A stretch of DNA of 64,000 bases from Sodiomyces alkalinus F11 (GCF_003711515.1 NW_021167083.1:2696201-2760200), one strand, 5' to 3'; positions 36,400-48,740 are shown, counted from the stretch's first letter. The notes: generated by a model from the sequence alone, not told the origin. Made by a program: numbers and translations.

Positions 36400-38250
36400 T
36401 ATATTATATTAGGCTTTTTTACTTATCGCGGCGGGTAGTGTTTAGTCTTCCCTATTATCTGTCTTCCTCTTTCTAGGTATCTAAGGGGGCGGTATTAAGG
36501 TAGATAAATCGTCCTAGTATTTGTCCTAGGGGGTTTAGATAGTCTCCGGGGTATCTTGTTCCTTTTCAGAGGAGGGGCTATCCACCTCTATTTCTAAAAC
36601 ACTATTCAAGGTCTTACTATCGCTAGTATCCGTAATAGTAGTAACGGTTATAGTAACGATAGTATCCGCTATAGCGGTATTAGCGGTAGCCTTTATTATA
36701 GCTTATAGCCTTACTTATTAGACGTTACCCTCCGCGCGGAGTCTACTAAGTTTAGTCTTTGACGGTATAACTACCTCGCCGTTAACCCTTCTCGGGCGGG
36801 TTAGGCACTTTAGAATATTCTCGGTATAGGGTCTATAATAGTTAATATAGCGTACTTTATAAGTATATTCCTCTTTTATAAAGATATTATAGAAAATATA
36901 GCGTTCTTTACTCTTATACGCGTAATAGGGGTAATATCTCTAGTATTTATCGTAATATATAATCGGTTATCGGTTATCTTAGTACCTCAAGAGTATAGAG
37001 ATTTCGAAGAGGCGGAACCGATTCTTTAGTTATATCTAGAATAAGACTACCTAGCTAGTTAGGCTATCGCGGCTTAATTAGGTGTATCTTTATATCCGTG
37101 TCGGTTTTAGGCTAGTCCTTTTTTAGGCTTTATTAGCGACTATTTCCTTTATAACTTCGGTATACCTAATTCTCTTAAGCACTTCGTGGATAAGGTAGGT
37201 ATACTAGGTCTTAGCTCTCCTAAGGTCTAATACGGTAGTCACGGCGATAACCTTATCCTTTATATTAAGGATCTTTTTTTATACTTCCGCGTTCCGAGGC
37301 ACTATCACGATACTAGTTCGGGTTCGTTCGATTAGCTTAATATTCTAGTCGTTAATCCGTTTAGTATCCATGATAGTATATCGGATCATCGCTAGGGCCT
37401 CTCCAGCTTTAAGCCTAGGTAGTATATTATCTAGGAAGCGAAGGAAGACCCTATAATCTTACTTCGCTTAGGTCTTAGTCGGTCCGGTCTATACCGTGGC
37501 TAAGGCTTTTTTCTTCTTCCCCTTCGTAATAATAGTCTAATCCTCTTATTCCTACGGGAGGGGTATAGGTGGGGCTGCTATACCCTTCTTTAAGGGGGCT
37601 TACTTATCTCTACCGGCAGATATAACGCCGGTCGGGTCTTTAGTAGACTTACTAGGTTTAGTTTATCCGGGCCTAACGGCTATAGGGGTATTAAGGGTTA
37701 TCTATTAGGGGGGGGCGGCGTTATTAGTTATATAGACTAAGCTTATTATCTTAATCAGGTTAATAAACTTATTTCCGAGCTATCTAACGAGGTCTATGTC
37801 GGTGTCGGGGGATTGCCTTACCTATGATATACCCTATTCGATAGCCTAGATTAGGATATCGATAGTATATCCCTTATATCGCAGTAATACTATCGCGTCT
37901 TTTATTATTAGTTATAGTTACTTTCGGGCTTTATTAGCGAAGCTTTTATTCTTTATAGTGCTTATACCGTTATAGTCAGGGCCTGTGGCCTGCTAGGAGG
38001 CTATAGGAGTCCTTTATTCTTATTATTATCGTTATACCTAGGGGGTTAGGACTAGAGCGGTTCTACCGCTATAGGGGGTAAGCGCTTAGGCCTTCTTCTT
38101 CCTGGCTATACTAGAAAACTTTCTTAGGGGTCCTAAGATAGTGGGTAGTACTATATATAGAGTCCTTCTAATGCTACTATAGGATTACGCTCTACCTCCG
38201 CCTAGCTATACTCAGTATGGCCTAGTAAAGCTAAGAGTTAGCTATCTAAT
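36400..38250 (-). pseudogene. LINE-4 ORF1, gag-like
   Basis: This is the region 5' of the LINE-4 endonuclease on the minus strand. Around 36790-36960 it contains a run of Tyr residues spaced like Cys and His of zinc knuckles (for example VRYINYYRPYTENILKCPTRP, read as C-x2-C after reversing RIP). The upstream part is Pro/Thr/Ser-rich. Start and stop are not defined; many RIP-type stops. Confidence 0.55.
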
Positions 38251-38422
38251 AATATCCTTCGCGCCGATTTTAGGCATATTACGGCGGTTTACACCGAGCT
38301 CGAAGGCTAGGGTAGTTTCTAGGAGTAGGGCGGCTATTAAGGTTTTTAGTGGAGCGCTGCTACCCGCACTAATATTAGTAGCCCTGCTAACGTGAGTTAT
38401 AGAAAGAATAACGCGGTTACGT

Positions 38423-40968
38423 TATAGGCCAGGTATCTAGATATAGGAGATATTAGTGGAATCGTGGCCGATAAATACCTGATATAGGTATATAGCGTAA
38501 CGCAATTTCTTAGTATATTACTTGCCGTTAAAGTGTCTTTCGTTATTGTAAACGCCTTATAGTCGTAGACGTTAAGGTGCGATAGTATTGGTTTATAGAC
38601 GAAAAGAATGTGGTATAGGGAATACTAGTTAAGCCGTTAAATAGAGATACGGTTATATAGTATACCCCCGTGGGCATGATTTCGGACTACACGTAGTTAG
38701 GTAAACGTGTATAGATTTTTATCGCCCTGCTTTTAGCGAAAATAACGCCGTCGAAGCGTTTAGCGCCGCTATTCTAAGCGAGAGTCTCCGCCAAGGAAAA
38801 CTCTAGTGAGATACTAAAATCCCTTAATAAGGCCTGGATTTTGTTCGATTATATTAGCTTATTACTAGTCTTAAATTAATGGACCTTTTAGTTAAACTAT
38901 CGCTTAAACTATAGCAGGAACTCCCGTATAACGGTATAAATATACTCCGCTCTCTTCGACTTTGTAATATAGGCAGTAATAAACCCGCTATATCGGTCCG
39001 TAAAGAATATAACCCTAATATCATTATGGGTTTTTCCAAGTAAAATTAGTAAAATCCACTACCTATGATTCTCTAGCGTAGGTAAGAGTCGTATACGGCC
39101 GCCGGCTAATATATCGGGTGATTTTAGCCTACGCATAACTATTATAATCCACGGTTATTAGACCTCTAACCTTAACGCCCTACGACTACTCTTCTAGGTG
39201 CTTTAGCAGTTTAGGACCGGTATACTCTAGTCGTAAATACTATAGTATACCCTTGGCCTTACTAGTAGGCAATGCCACACTACGGGCACACGGACCGAGA
39301 AAAGTAGTAGCAGGAGCGTTAGTATCGTTAAGAGGCACGTATTTAATAACGGTTTGATTATAGTAATAACTTAGCTTCTACAGGATTAATCCATTAGCGC
39401 GCCGTAAATAGTCGTTTAGTGGCCGTTAATCCTACTAGTATCCTTTATTACGGAGGCGTTAATTAGAGATTAACTTATAGGTAAAATCCTTATAGTAGGC
39501 GACGTTAAGAAGCTTAAAATTAGAGCTGCCGGTTATTCCTTCCATCCGTATAATAACAGTGCCATACCCTTAGATAAGCAGGGTCGAACTGCCAGCGATA
39601 ACGTAATCCCCTCGCATTATAGGCGTATAATTAGTAAAACTAGTAATATTCTTAAAGATATAAATAATGGCTCTGGAATTAAGGATAGCCGAATTCCGAA
39701 AAGGGTAATCTGCGGCACCTATAGATAACGCGTCTACGGGGACCTAGGCGAGAAATCTGCCGTCTAGCGCTATTATAGGCGCGATAACCGGCCTCTGGCC
39801 CGGTACCCGTTTTACCTCCTTAAGGAAAGCGGCCGTATACCCTTGGGCGACCTTCTTCTTACATGTCTTTATTTCGGTCACGGCTTTCTTCAGGTCAGAA
39901 TCACTCTTAAGGAGCCTATTTACTAAGTGGCTTATAGCTGTTCCCGGATACCATTCTAAATCAGCCTAATCAGGGAATATATACTAGGAATCCTTAAGAG
40001 TGTATCCCGGGATTAAGTATATAGCATAGCCTTTGGTACGATTATAGTAGGACTACCGTCTTTTTAACGAATTACGGGTTATTAACGAGGTAGTATTATT
40101 ATTACCTCTTCCTCTTCCTCGGCCACAGTCGCTACCGCCGCGGCCGCCGCTACCTTTACATTTCTTTTTAGTTAACGGTAAAGAGGCTTATACATTATCG
40201 CCCTCCTCTTCGGTATTAAGGGCAGGGAAGGCTACCGCGTGGTAGCCTTTACCGGAAGATTATATAGCAGTACGATTATCAGTATAGTGCTTTGCTTACG
40301 ATACTAATACAGCAGGGGTTGATTTTACAGTATTAAAATCCTTTTCCACCAATCTAGGTAGTATTAAGGGGGCTTATAGCCTTAAAACAATCGGTTACCT
40401 ATATATTATAGTCCTCGAAGGTATTATTATAGTAGTAGGCGACGATAAGATCGTACTATTAATCTATTTATTCGTTAATCTTTCTAAGATTATTCGGGGG
40501 TTTACGAAGGTGCTTTTAATACTAGTTTATAGCAGTTTTCTTATAGTTTACGATATACCCTATACCGTCGGTTTTAATAGCTTTATAAACCTTAATACGC
40601 TTATCGCTACGGAAAAGGCCGTTATACCTCGAGGGCGTAACAGAGGTAGTAAGCTAAGCGGCAATAGCTCCTATCCCTTATTTGTACTATTCAAAAGCAC
40701 GCTCTTTCTATTTGAATTCTTCGAAATCTTGACTATAGACTGCTCTTCTGGCAGCCGTTAAATCTATCTAACTGGCAGGGTTACGTACTAAGGCCACTAA
40801 AGTGTAGCTAGCATATATAGGGATAGTAGGGTAGGTTAGATTTATAATAGGCTTTTTAGGTCGTAGATAGATCCAGACTCTATTTACTTTCGCTAATATC
40901 GTGAACTAATGGTTCCAGGACGCCTAGTCGATATAGCTAGTATAAATAGCCTTTGGGGTCTTGTGCAT
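38423..40968 (-). pseudogene. Copia C gag, protease and integrase N-terminus
   Basis: ATG at 40966-40968 (minus) opens gag, which contains SYIDASNHFTILAKVNRVW-type copia gag sequence with stops at Trp codons. A Gly/Arg-rich nucleocapsid-like stretch is at about 40110-40170 (GSGGRGGSDCGRGRGRG). The protease active site reads AILNSRAIIHIF at about 39660-39690 (DSGA expected, Asp to Asn and Gly to Arg). Pre-integrase and integrase sequence follow to 38423, where LINE-4 enters. CpA is better preserved here than in copia 1. The plus-strand frame at 40510-40761 is an antisense shadow. Confidence 0.78.
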
Positions 40969-41103
40969 TTTACCGGTTAAGTTATTATAGATTGAAATTC
41001 TAAGACTTAGTCGGTTATATCTCGCTATAGCGGCCTCGCTAGAAGGCTCTTAAAAGGTAGAAGAATATGGATAAATAAATAGATTAAAGCTAAGACTCTT
41101 GAT

Positions 41104-41331
41104 TATCAAATATAGCGTAACTATAATAGAGTAGATATACGATAAGAACGGGTAGATTAAGAGGTTCTAAATTAATTATATTCAAGCCGTAAAGCGCTAT
41201 AAAACGTATTATAAAATATATAGTTATAGGAGGTAAAGTTAGTGTCTGAAATCCTATAGATATCCACTATCAGGCCTGACGGCGTATTCGGCCGTTAGGT
41301 TATTCCACTCCCGAGGGAGGTCTATACGATA
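41104..41331 (-). repeat. 5' LTR of copia C
   Basis: The plus strand begins TATCAAATATAGCG and ends TCTATACGATA, with both terminal dinucleotides RIP-changed. It aligns with 21413-21639. On the minus strand it is followed by ATCAAGAGTC, which does not match the initiator-tRNA site used by the other copias. Confidence 0.85.
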
Positions 41332-41480
41332 ATAGGCATAGGACCGCGATATAGTCCCTAGGGGATCTATGCCTGACTAAGGGCTTCGGACTTTAGGGAC
41401 CTCGGGTATTAGAATATTATATGGGTGGATACTGGGAGAGACCGGATAGAATCCAAATAATTTTATTAGAATCCGAATAG
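41332..41480 (+). repeat. Partial copia A-type LTR in opposite orientation
   Basis: The plus strand (ATAGGCATAGGACCGCG onward) matches the minus strand of 4440-4587 for about 150 bp, including CTAAGGGCTTCGGA and AGACCGGATAG. The first few bases are missing at the copia C boundary, and similarity ends near 41480. It may be the start of a plus-strand element or a truncated solo LTR. Confidence 0.6.
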
Positions 41481-42129
41481 CGGTACGGGAATCGCGGTTG
41501 TATTCTTCTATAGAAGGGAAGGATTCCCTTGTAGCAAGTATCTATGACTATTTGTATAGCCGAGTTAGGGCTCTTTAGAGTCGTTGGTACTTACTAGGAC
41601 TATACCCGAACTATACCCGAAAAGGTCCCGAAGTCACGCCCTGATAGTCTAGAGCCTTTATCTAATATCCCCTCCTGGAACTAAGGGATTATATCCAACG
41701 GTTCTGACTCTTAGAACCACTTATAATGTAACTAGATAAAGACGTAGTGGCACTAGATCGTCAAGACAAAGATCAGATAAAGAGGTTAGTCTAGTAAAAC
41801 CACGATGCATAACCCAAATATAACTAATACCGCTATAACCTTTAGCGAAGAAGTGGATCGGTAGGAATTATTCTGATTAGGGTAATATAGGTTAAACTGG
41901 AAAGATACCTTAAACGTAGAATAAGTAATTATAAAAGAGGATGATAATTGTATATAGTCCCTTAATAAGGATATCCGGAGCCTATCCTTAATATATATAT
42001 AGGAGGTGGATCCCGTAGCCTTAAAAAAAGGGGGTTATATAACCGGCTGCCGATACTATACTAAAGCCGTATCTACGCGGTCATAATACGGCCCTAGTTA
42101 TCTTATTTACGCCTTTATAGCGTAGATGA
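41481..42129. other. Unassigned stretch, possible weak coding remnant
   Basis: No recognised feature. A plus-strand frame from about 41541 to 42060 can be followed with only TAA, TAG and TGA stops, and CpA is moderately retained. The inferred protein matches no family I know. A tandem ACTATACCCGA duplication occurs near 41600. It could equally be non-coding. Confidence 0.35.
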
Positions 42130-44245
42130 CTCCTAACAATAAGCAGATATAAGTAAATAAACTAAGTAAAAAGCTATCGTATACCCTTATTCCTCTAATC
42201 ACCCGGTCCTCCACGTATACCTAATTAGGGATCCTCTTAGTTCTAGTTTCTCGTTATATACTATTCCCTTACTATCTTCACTAACCGTATCCTTAAAATA
42301 TCGCTTATCTAATCCTCTATATATACCTTTACTTACGCTTTTATAAGGTTCTTCCTCCTACTATATACTTAGGCTTACTAGCCTTCTTAGTCTCTTCATT
42401 AGTAATAGCCTTATCTATATCCTACTTAATAGCGGTATTATAACGAGGCTACCCTCCTTATTCTATAGCTCATAATAGCGGGAGATACTTATTACTATTA
42501 GCGGCGGTATCTTATAAAGCGGCTCTATAAGGGTTATTAAACGACTAGACCTAATCCTCACGACTATAGTTACTTAGCCTAAATAGCAGGTTCCTTATCT
42601 CGATTAACCTATAAAATAGTAAACTACGAGATATTTCTAGGCCACGATCCTAGGATACTTAGTCCTTCTCCTACTTACTCTGTATATCTATCCTTATAGA
42701 AAAGTTAACGATATCTTCTCCCTTATACGTATAATAGCTAGTAGCCGAGCTAATCTTACTTAGGGCGGGCTATAGCTATTTCTCTGGCTTAGTCTTTTTC
42801 TAATTAGAGGAACCGGTAAGGGCTTAGGCTTTAGGAGACTTAGGCGGCACCGTAATAGGGGCGAGCTTAGTAGTTAGAGACGTGCTTTCCTTAGTAACCT
42901 TCTTATACTTAGGGGTAGTAAGCTTAAGGTTACCTAGCTACGGGAATACGCTGCTATTATTATTATTAAATACCGGTACTTCTATTAATCCCTAATCAGG
43001 GGAAGGGGACTTCCATTTAGTCGTTTAAGGGGTCTTAGGCGCCTTAGGCGTCTTTGGTATCCTCGGTCCTTTAGGCGGGTTAATAGGCGTCTACTTCTTA
43101 TTAATAGGCTTAAAACCTATTATTTTAGGCGGATTATAGGAGGGGGTTATAATAGGAGCGGTGGTAGTAAGAGCTAGGTTAGAGGATAGGGTAGATTACC
43201 TAAAAGCTAGCTTAGGTTAGTAGCCGAAGCCGAAGGGTTCGCCTATATAGCTTAACTAGCTATATTGAATATACCTAGTATAGCTAGTTATATCACTCAT
43301 ATAATAGCGGCTATCCTATAAATGGTATAGTCGGGATAAGGCAGGGAATAAGTATCCTTTCTAAATAACGTAACGGATCTATTCACTAACGAATAGACTA
43401 CATGAATATACGTCTTCCTACTAAGGACTAAAGATAATATAGAACTTCCTAATTAGACTATCTACGGCCTCCTCGGGCGCCTTAATATATCGTAGCTAAC
43501 TTATAGCTCCCCGGAAGCTGTCTAGTAAACGCTTCTTAGCTCCTCTATTATACTATATACTATCGTATACATATATAACCTAGGTCTCTTAATCTAAGAT
43601 TTAGCTAATAAAGTAGTCACCTCTAATATAATATATAAAGGGGATTAGCCGGCTTATCGCGATACGAAAAAGGTCCTTATTATTAATATCCAGGTAATTA
43701 TATTTCCTCTTCTTAGCGTTATATCCCTATAAGATAATATTATTAATCTAGGCCTTAGATCTACAATCCCTAATCTGCCTAATAGTTATTACTCTAATTA
43801 GGTTTTCCAGAGTAGACTTTTCTAACCACTTATTCTTAGAGATATCGTTATATACTTTTTACGTAGTAAGTAAGGCTATTCGGGTAGATATAATTCTATC
43901 CCCACGGATCTTTACTAATAAAGTTAACGGGGTTATATTATTCGCCGCCTTACCTCCTAAATATTCTCCCTGTACGTTTCCTAAAAGCTATTAAATAGCC
44001 TATTAGTTAGCCTTATCGTTTATAGCGAACCCGAAGAAAAAAGGGTTCTTATTAGATACGTCGAATAGATAATAGGGGAGGCCGGTTAAGGGAAAAGCCT
44101 ATCTACTCTTCTTAAGGACGTATTCTATACGGCTTCTAGTATAAGATTTAATGGCTACGCGTGCCTTAGAGTGAATATACCGCTTAAGTAAGTCACCCAC
44201 TAGAGTAATAGCCTAATAGTTAAGTTATATTAAGGGGTTATATAT
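42130..44245 (-). pseudogene. Ulp1-like (C48) cysteine protease protein, RIP-inactivated
   Basis: One minus-strand frame runs about 700 codons with only RIP-type stops and no frameshift that I can find. The protease-like core runs from about 43630 to 43390. GDYFIS (about 43605-43625) occupies the position of the catalytic His, with Tyr from CAC to TAC. VYVYDS follows near 43550-43570 (catalytic Asp position), and then EDVYSCSLFVSE with the Cys codon at 43400-43402. This is the His-Asp-(Gln)-Cys order and Q-x-D-x-x-S-C-G signature of Ulp1/SENP peptidases, with Gly changed to Ser. A Pro/Lys-rich region lies at about 42780-43200. A divergent plus-strand gene starts about 800 bp to the right. Ulp1-type proteases are known cargo of several large eukaryotic DNA transposons; whether that applies here is inference. 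Confidence 0.6.
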
Positions 44246-45030
44246 TCGGTTATATAAGAAGGGAGGGGTAAGGGAAAAGGGGATACTAAGGGGAGATAAG
44301 ACCTAATACGAGTATAGACTATAGTAGGTTAGCCTAATTAGGTCTAGAGACGTTTAGGAGAGTTAAAAAGAAAAGGAAAAAGTCGTTACTATAAAATAAG
44401 CGGCTAGTAGGTATAGGTAATATCCGAGAGCGAAGGGCTAGCCGAAAACTATAGAGTAGAAGGGAGGAAAAGAGATCCTTAGGGCTTAAGGTCAAGGGGT
44501 ATTTATCCTCCTCTAATAAGCTTAAAAGTGCCTTCTTCCGTGATAGTCTTTACCTTAAGGGTTTCTTTATAGCAGGCGTTACTATTTAGCTACTACCTAT
44601 AAAGGAGTCTTTTAGTTAGTTAAAGGAGGCGTGTCTTAGTTATAGCGATAGTGATTTCTTTAACTCGGCGGGAAGGTTCCTGATTAGGAAAAAGACGTTA
44701 AAATCCGGGCTTTAATTAGTTAAAAAGATTGAACGAAATAGCTCCTGGGTTATTTAGTCATAGGCGTAGCCATGACTTAGGAATAAGGGATCTAAAAGAG
44801 GGAATAGTGAATCACCCCTCTTTAAGCCGTAGTAAGTAAAGGCCCCTTTATAACTGCTTTAACTAAATAGCCGTCTTTATAGTTATAGTAATAATACGGC
44901 TCGTAACCTCCCTTAATCGCTTAATCCCTCGAGTATAAAAAGCGAGCTTTCTAGTAGTATCCATCCTCTTCTTCTTCTTTTCCTACTATAATATCGAGAC
45001 AGATACGAATATAACCACTACTTATACTTA
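44246..45030. promoter_or_regulatory. Intergenic region between divergent pseudogenes, with TATA box
   Basis: There is no gene in this 785-bp stretch. TATAAAAA at 44934-44941 is followed by a pyrimidine-rich stretch (about 44965-44990, CTTCTTCTTC) and then the plus-strand frame about 90 bp downstream. This is the usual layout of a fungal promoter and transcript start. The minus-strand gene must be driven from the left part, where no clear TATA element is seen. Confidence 0.5.
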
Positions 45031-46248
45031 TAATAACTAATAATAGTAATAATCACGACTAAACGGCTAATTAGTATACTTAATAAGCCTAAGTCTTACG
45101 AAAGGAAGAAAGTAGTCGGCCGTTAGTAGTCTATTAAGCCGACTCCTTAGTTCTGGCTTATAGCTTATCTACCCCTTAAAACTCGTAAGGAATACTCCTT
45201 TAGAGTAACCCTAGTAGATATAGTAGTAGGTTCTTATCGATTCTATATATAGATTACCCTAATTAGATTATAAAAAGGCTACTATTCTATAGGTAAACTC
45301 CTATCTTAGTTAGTATAAAATGGCTAATAAGGGCGGCTTATCGTATATCGAGTTAGATTTCCTATAATCGTTAATCCCTAGTAAAAGTAAGGCGGCTATT
45401 ACTAGGCGGGTCTAGGATACTCTTCTTAACCTTAGGGACGTCGAGGTTAGCTTATTTATAAATATAAAGGCTAATAATAAGTCGCCCCTCTTCTATTATT
45501 AAGTCTTTATAATAAAGAAGATAGCTAGCCCTTAGAGGGAATATCTTATAAAGATTATCTTAAGGCCTTATACTACCAGGGCACTTTTAATCTAGGTATA
45601 CGGCACTATTAATAAGATCCCTTACTAGTACTACGAGGAATATTAGATAGCTATAACTAATCGGGTTAATCATAAGATACTATACTCCTTTTTCGAGTAC
45701 GTGTTAATTTAGGAGAGCGAGGAGTTCCCGGACTATACTAACTACTAATTTCACGAATCCGCTTATACGTATTATAATAATACCCTTTAAAATAGTTTTA
45801 ATAGGGTAATTAAGAGGTCTCTTAGCTAGACGATAAGTATCCTAGTATTAATTACCCCGATCCTTCTCCTACACAGAGTATACTACTACCTTAGTTAATT
45901 CATAATAACAACTACTGCCTTTTATAGTCCTCTTAGCGTGGCGTTTATATTATTAATATAAAGGCTATGTATTAATAGATGGCTCGCTAGTAACGCGATA
46001 CTTTAGGAGGTTAAGATCTCCTAGCTCGAGATAGTATTCCGGCTATAATTCTAGCTCTAATATATCGGTTTTAGGCTAAACTAGATAGCCACTACTAGAG
46101 GGTTAAGGATAGCGCTTACTATTAGAAGGGGGAGACTATTAAGTATTACCGGATCTCTTTTCCCGTAGGGGCTTATATCTAGCGTAGGGAAATTAAGGTA
46201 TACGTCCCCGAATATAAGGAGTATAAGGAAGGACTAGTTTAGGAGTAA
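45031..46248 (+). pseudogene. Unrecognised protein of about 400 codons, RIP-inactivated
   Basis: A single plus-strand frame (phase of 45091, AAG TCT TAC) continues from about 45031 to the stops at 46240 and 46246. It is broken only by TAA and TAG codons that read as Gln or Trp. The original start is probably an ATG changed to ATA upstream of TTKRLISILNKPKSYERKK. The C-terminal part is charged (for example RREIKVYVPEYKEYKEG). I recognise no domain, signal peptide or membrane segment. A TATA box 90 bp upstream and the divergent Ulp1-like gene suggest the two form one unit. The ATG at 45320 is in another frame and is not used. Confidence 0.5.
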
Positions 46249-47570
46249 AGAAAGGAGGGAATAGATGTCTTTTACGGTAATTAGGGGAATAAAGACGTAG
46301 TTGTAACTAAATAAAGTAGTCGGGGCTAAGTTAGCTAATAGGTAGTGAATTATAATAAAATAAGCTTCCGAGCCTAAGTCGTCCGCGTAGTTAGGGGAAG
46401 AAAGACCTATTATATAGGAAAGTAAGGTAGGGTAGTAAGATTAGGGGAAAATAGGTATAAAAGGAGGTCTTCTTCGTGGCTTATCTTCTTCTTTTTTCCT
46501 TCTCTTTATAATAATCCGTTTTCTACTTTATACGAGTAGACTCCACGGGCCTATCTATTAATAAAGCCCTTATAAGAAGAATAAGACTTATAGGTAGCGG
46601 CCGGTAATCGCTTAATTAGGCTAATAAAACTAGGGAATCCCCGGATTTTCCTGTTTTGATTATTATTATCGCCGTTATCGTCGTGATATTACGTTTTTCT
46701 TTTTCAGGGGTTTTTCTGGCGGGGCTCTTAACGCCGTTAACTTAGTGGCTTAAACTTACTCTTCTAGTGATAGGTATAGTATTAGTCTTTTCTTTCCGGA
46801 TAAGAAATTTATATATAATAGGTTTAAGGGTAGTATATATAGGTATAGTTAGGGGAATAGGGGTATAATATTAGTAATAAGGAGAGCGATTAGTACTAGA
46901 GATTAGGAAAAAGGGCTTTAAGTAGTAGGAGGGAGAGGGCTCTTATACTTTTAAAATCGGGCCTTTAAGATTAATATAATAACTTAATAAGTTACTAGTA
47001 CTAGGGTTAGTAAAGGAGGGATTTACGGTTTACAGCTTATAGCCTTTAACGGCATTTCTCTTAATTATATTATACCCTTAGTAACCCTCCCTATACTAGT
47101 TACTCCCGATTATAACTCCCTTCCATAGAACAGGTAACTTATATTAAACCAGGTATAATTTAACTTAGGTCTTATACATTATACAGTGATTAGGGGAATA
47201 GAAGTAAAGAATTCGAGATTATAATAAAACAAACCTATACTTATTATAGAAAAGAGTATATATAGTGGTATATGTCTATAACGTCTATATAGTTAGGCTT
47301 ACTTATAAATATAATAAATAATAAATATAGAGAAAAGTCTCCTAATCGGGGAAATAAGTCTACATAGGTTTATGGTGCTTTTAATTAGGGTAATAAAGAT
47401 AAAAGTTTAAAAAAGAACGGACTAAGGTAGTGGTTAGGAAGATTACTTATAGGTTTACGCCTTTTATACTAGCGTATATCGCCATTTTAGGTGGTTAAGA
47501 GACTTAGCTTTATGTACCCTCGGCGCTAAAACTATACGCTAGCCTCTTAACGAGTATAGGCTTTAATAAT
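46249..47570. other. AT-rich stretch, probable gypsy LTR remains
   Basis: No coding frame is supported. The motif TTAGGGGAA recurs (near 46280, 46392, 46441, 46850 and 47195). Two TATA-like boxes are present: TATAAAAG at 46456-46463 on the plus strand, followed by a pyrimidine tract, and TATAAAAG at 47461-47468 on the minus strand. The second sits just downstream of the gypsy integrase fragment, where a 3' LTR would be, and TGATTAGGGG near 47190 would suit an LTR end. LTR boundaries were not established. Confidence 0.4.
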
Positions 47571-47579
47571 CAAAGAAAT

Positions 47580-48740
47580 CAGGGAAAGTAATAATAAGGA
47601 ACGAAATATAGCTCACTAGTATAATCCTCGTACTTACTTTAGTTAAATTCTAGGCGTTATAGAATCTATACCTTAACGGTACTAGACTCTCTTATCTTTT
47701 TTAACTCTTCCTCTAGCTTTTTATGATACTCCCTTAATAACTCTTTTCGTCTCTCGGAGCGGCGTAAAAGACCGTTAATAGTATAATTAAGGGAACTAAT
47801 AATATCCTCGGCCCTAGTATATTCCTTAGGGTCCTTATTAGGTAAAAGGGGTGCTTTAGTGACTTCTTCGGTAATAAGTGCTTCTTAAGTAGGGTACGTG
47901 ATCTTAAGCTCCTCGCTATAGTCTTATTTAAGTATAGTCTAGTTCTTAGGCTCTTAATGCCTGTCGCCGTTTTAGATAAACTTCTTTGGGCGGTTAGCGG
48001 TAAAAGTCATCCCTTTTAGTTCTTCCCTAGTAAGAGTCTCGAGGATAAAGGACTTATTATTATAATTAGCCTTCCGGATAAGATATAGGCCGTTCTATCG
48101 GTAATCAAGCTGAGTCTTACGGCTTATATCGATAGCTTTCTTAGTATTATAAACTAGTATAAGGTCCTTAACTTATAGCCTTTATTTACGGAGTACCCGG
48201 GTATAGCTAGTATTAATATAGGCTGTCTATCACCCTTATTATTTAGTAATTATAGTGATAGTAGTATATTAGTCGGTATTCAGCTAGGTAAAAGCCCTTA
48301 ACCGAAGTATTATCTTATCCTTAGGAGTTTTAACGCGGCGTTAGTCTAGTACTCTTTAGGTTAGGCAGGTTATCTTAATCGGGGTAATAGCCTTATAGCC
48401 GTGTAAAAGGAAAAAAGGGGTATAGCTAGTAAAAGCTCTTACTATTATACGGTTAGCGAAAAGGATTATAAGGAGGATCTCGTAAAGGGCTCTAGGGTAA
48501 AGTTTCGACTAGATAGACAAAGCGTAGGTAATAGCCTTATACCTAACCTTATTAAGACTATTAGCGCGGGCGTAGTAGGCTAAGGCGAGCTTCTAAGTAG
48601 TCCTCTATACCTATAGAGTATATCTTCCTATAAGAATAAGGTAATAGCCTTTAACGTGTTTTTCTTTAGTAGTTAAGCCTTAACTTAACCTATAAATATA
48701 TAGCGGGCCTTTATAGAATACTACCCTTAGAGATATTAAA
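47580..48740 (-). pseudogene. Ty3/gypsy integrase C-terminal fragment
   Basis: The minus strand encodes the integrase region after the catalytic core. YYARANSLNKVRYKAITYAL-like sequence comes first, then TSYTPFF with HGYKAITPI (gypsy: TGYTPFxLxxGxxxxxPIE). WRVLD-type sequence follows, and then KDLILVYNTKKAIDISRK with RNGLYLI, the conserved end domain of fungal gypsy integrases. The tail is charged and coiled-coil-like (EERRKELLREYHKKLEEELKK type). The upstream catalytic core is missing; LINE-3 begins at its right edge and gypsy sequence does not resume beyond LINE-3. Stops are RIP-type. Confidence 0.75.

Larger units (their letters stand above)
24987..38410 (-). mobile_element. LINE-4, non-LTR retrotransposon inserted in copia C integrase
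   Basis: The 12-bp duplication ACGCGGTTACGT lies at 24975-24986 and 38411-38422. The 3' end is a TA-rich tail (24987-25010, plus strand TATATATATATATATATG). After removing LINE-2 and the 513-bp inverted-repeat element, the LINE is about 6.2 kb. It carries ORF1 with a Cys-rich end, an endonuclease, a reverse transcriptase and an RNase H. It is RIP-damaged throughout. A 3' fragment of the same family is at 62056-63000. Confidence 0.87.
21413..41331 (-). mobile_element. Copia C, Ty1/copia element with nested insertions
   Basis: This minus-strand copia has about 228-bp LTRs at 21413-21639 (3') and 41104-41331 (5'). A purine-rich tract (AAGGAGGTG, minus strand) sits beside the 3' LTR. After the insertions are removed (LINE-4 with its own insertions, plus two short elements) the element is about 5.4 kb. 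It is less RIP-damaged in gag and protease than copia 1 or 2. Copia 2 sits three bases inside its 3' LTR edge. No matching target duplication was found at its outer ends. Confidence 0.85.

Noticed and set aside
40510..40761. 83-codon plus-strand open frame
   Set aside because: It lies antisense to copia C gag and has no domain of its own.
45320..46110. An ATG-initiated frame starting MANKGG
   Set aside because: It is in a different phase from the frame that runs without interruption (apart from RIP-type stops) from 45031 to 46248.
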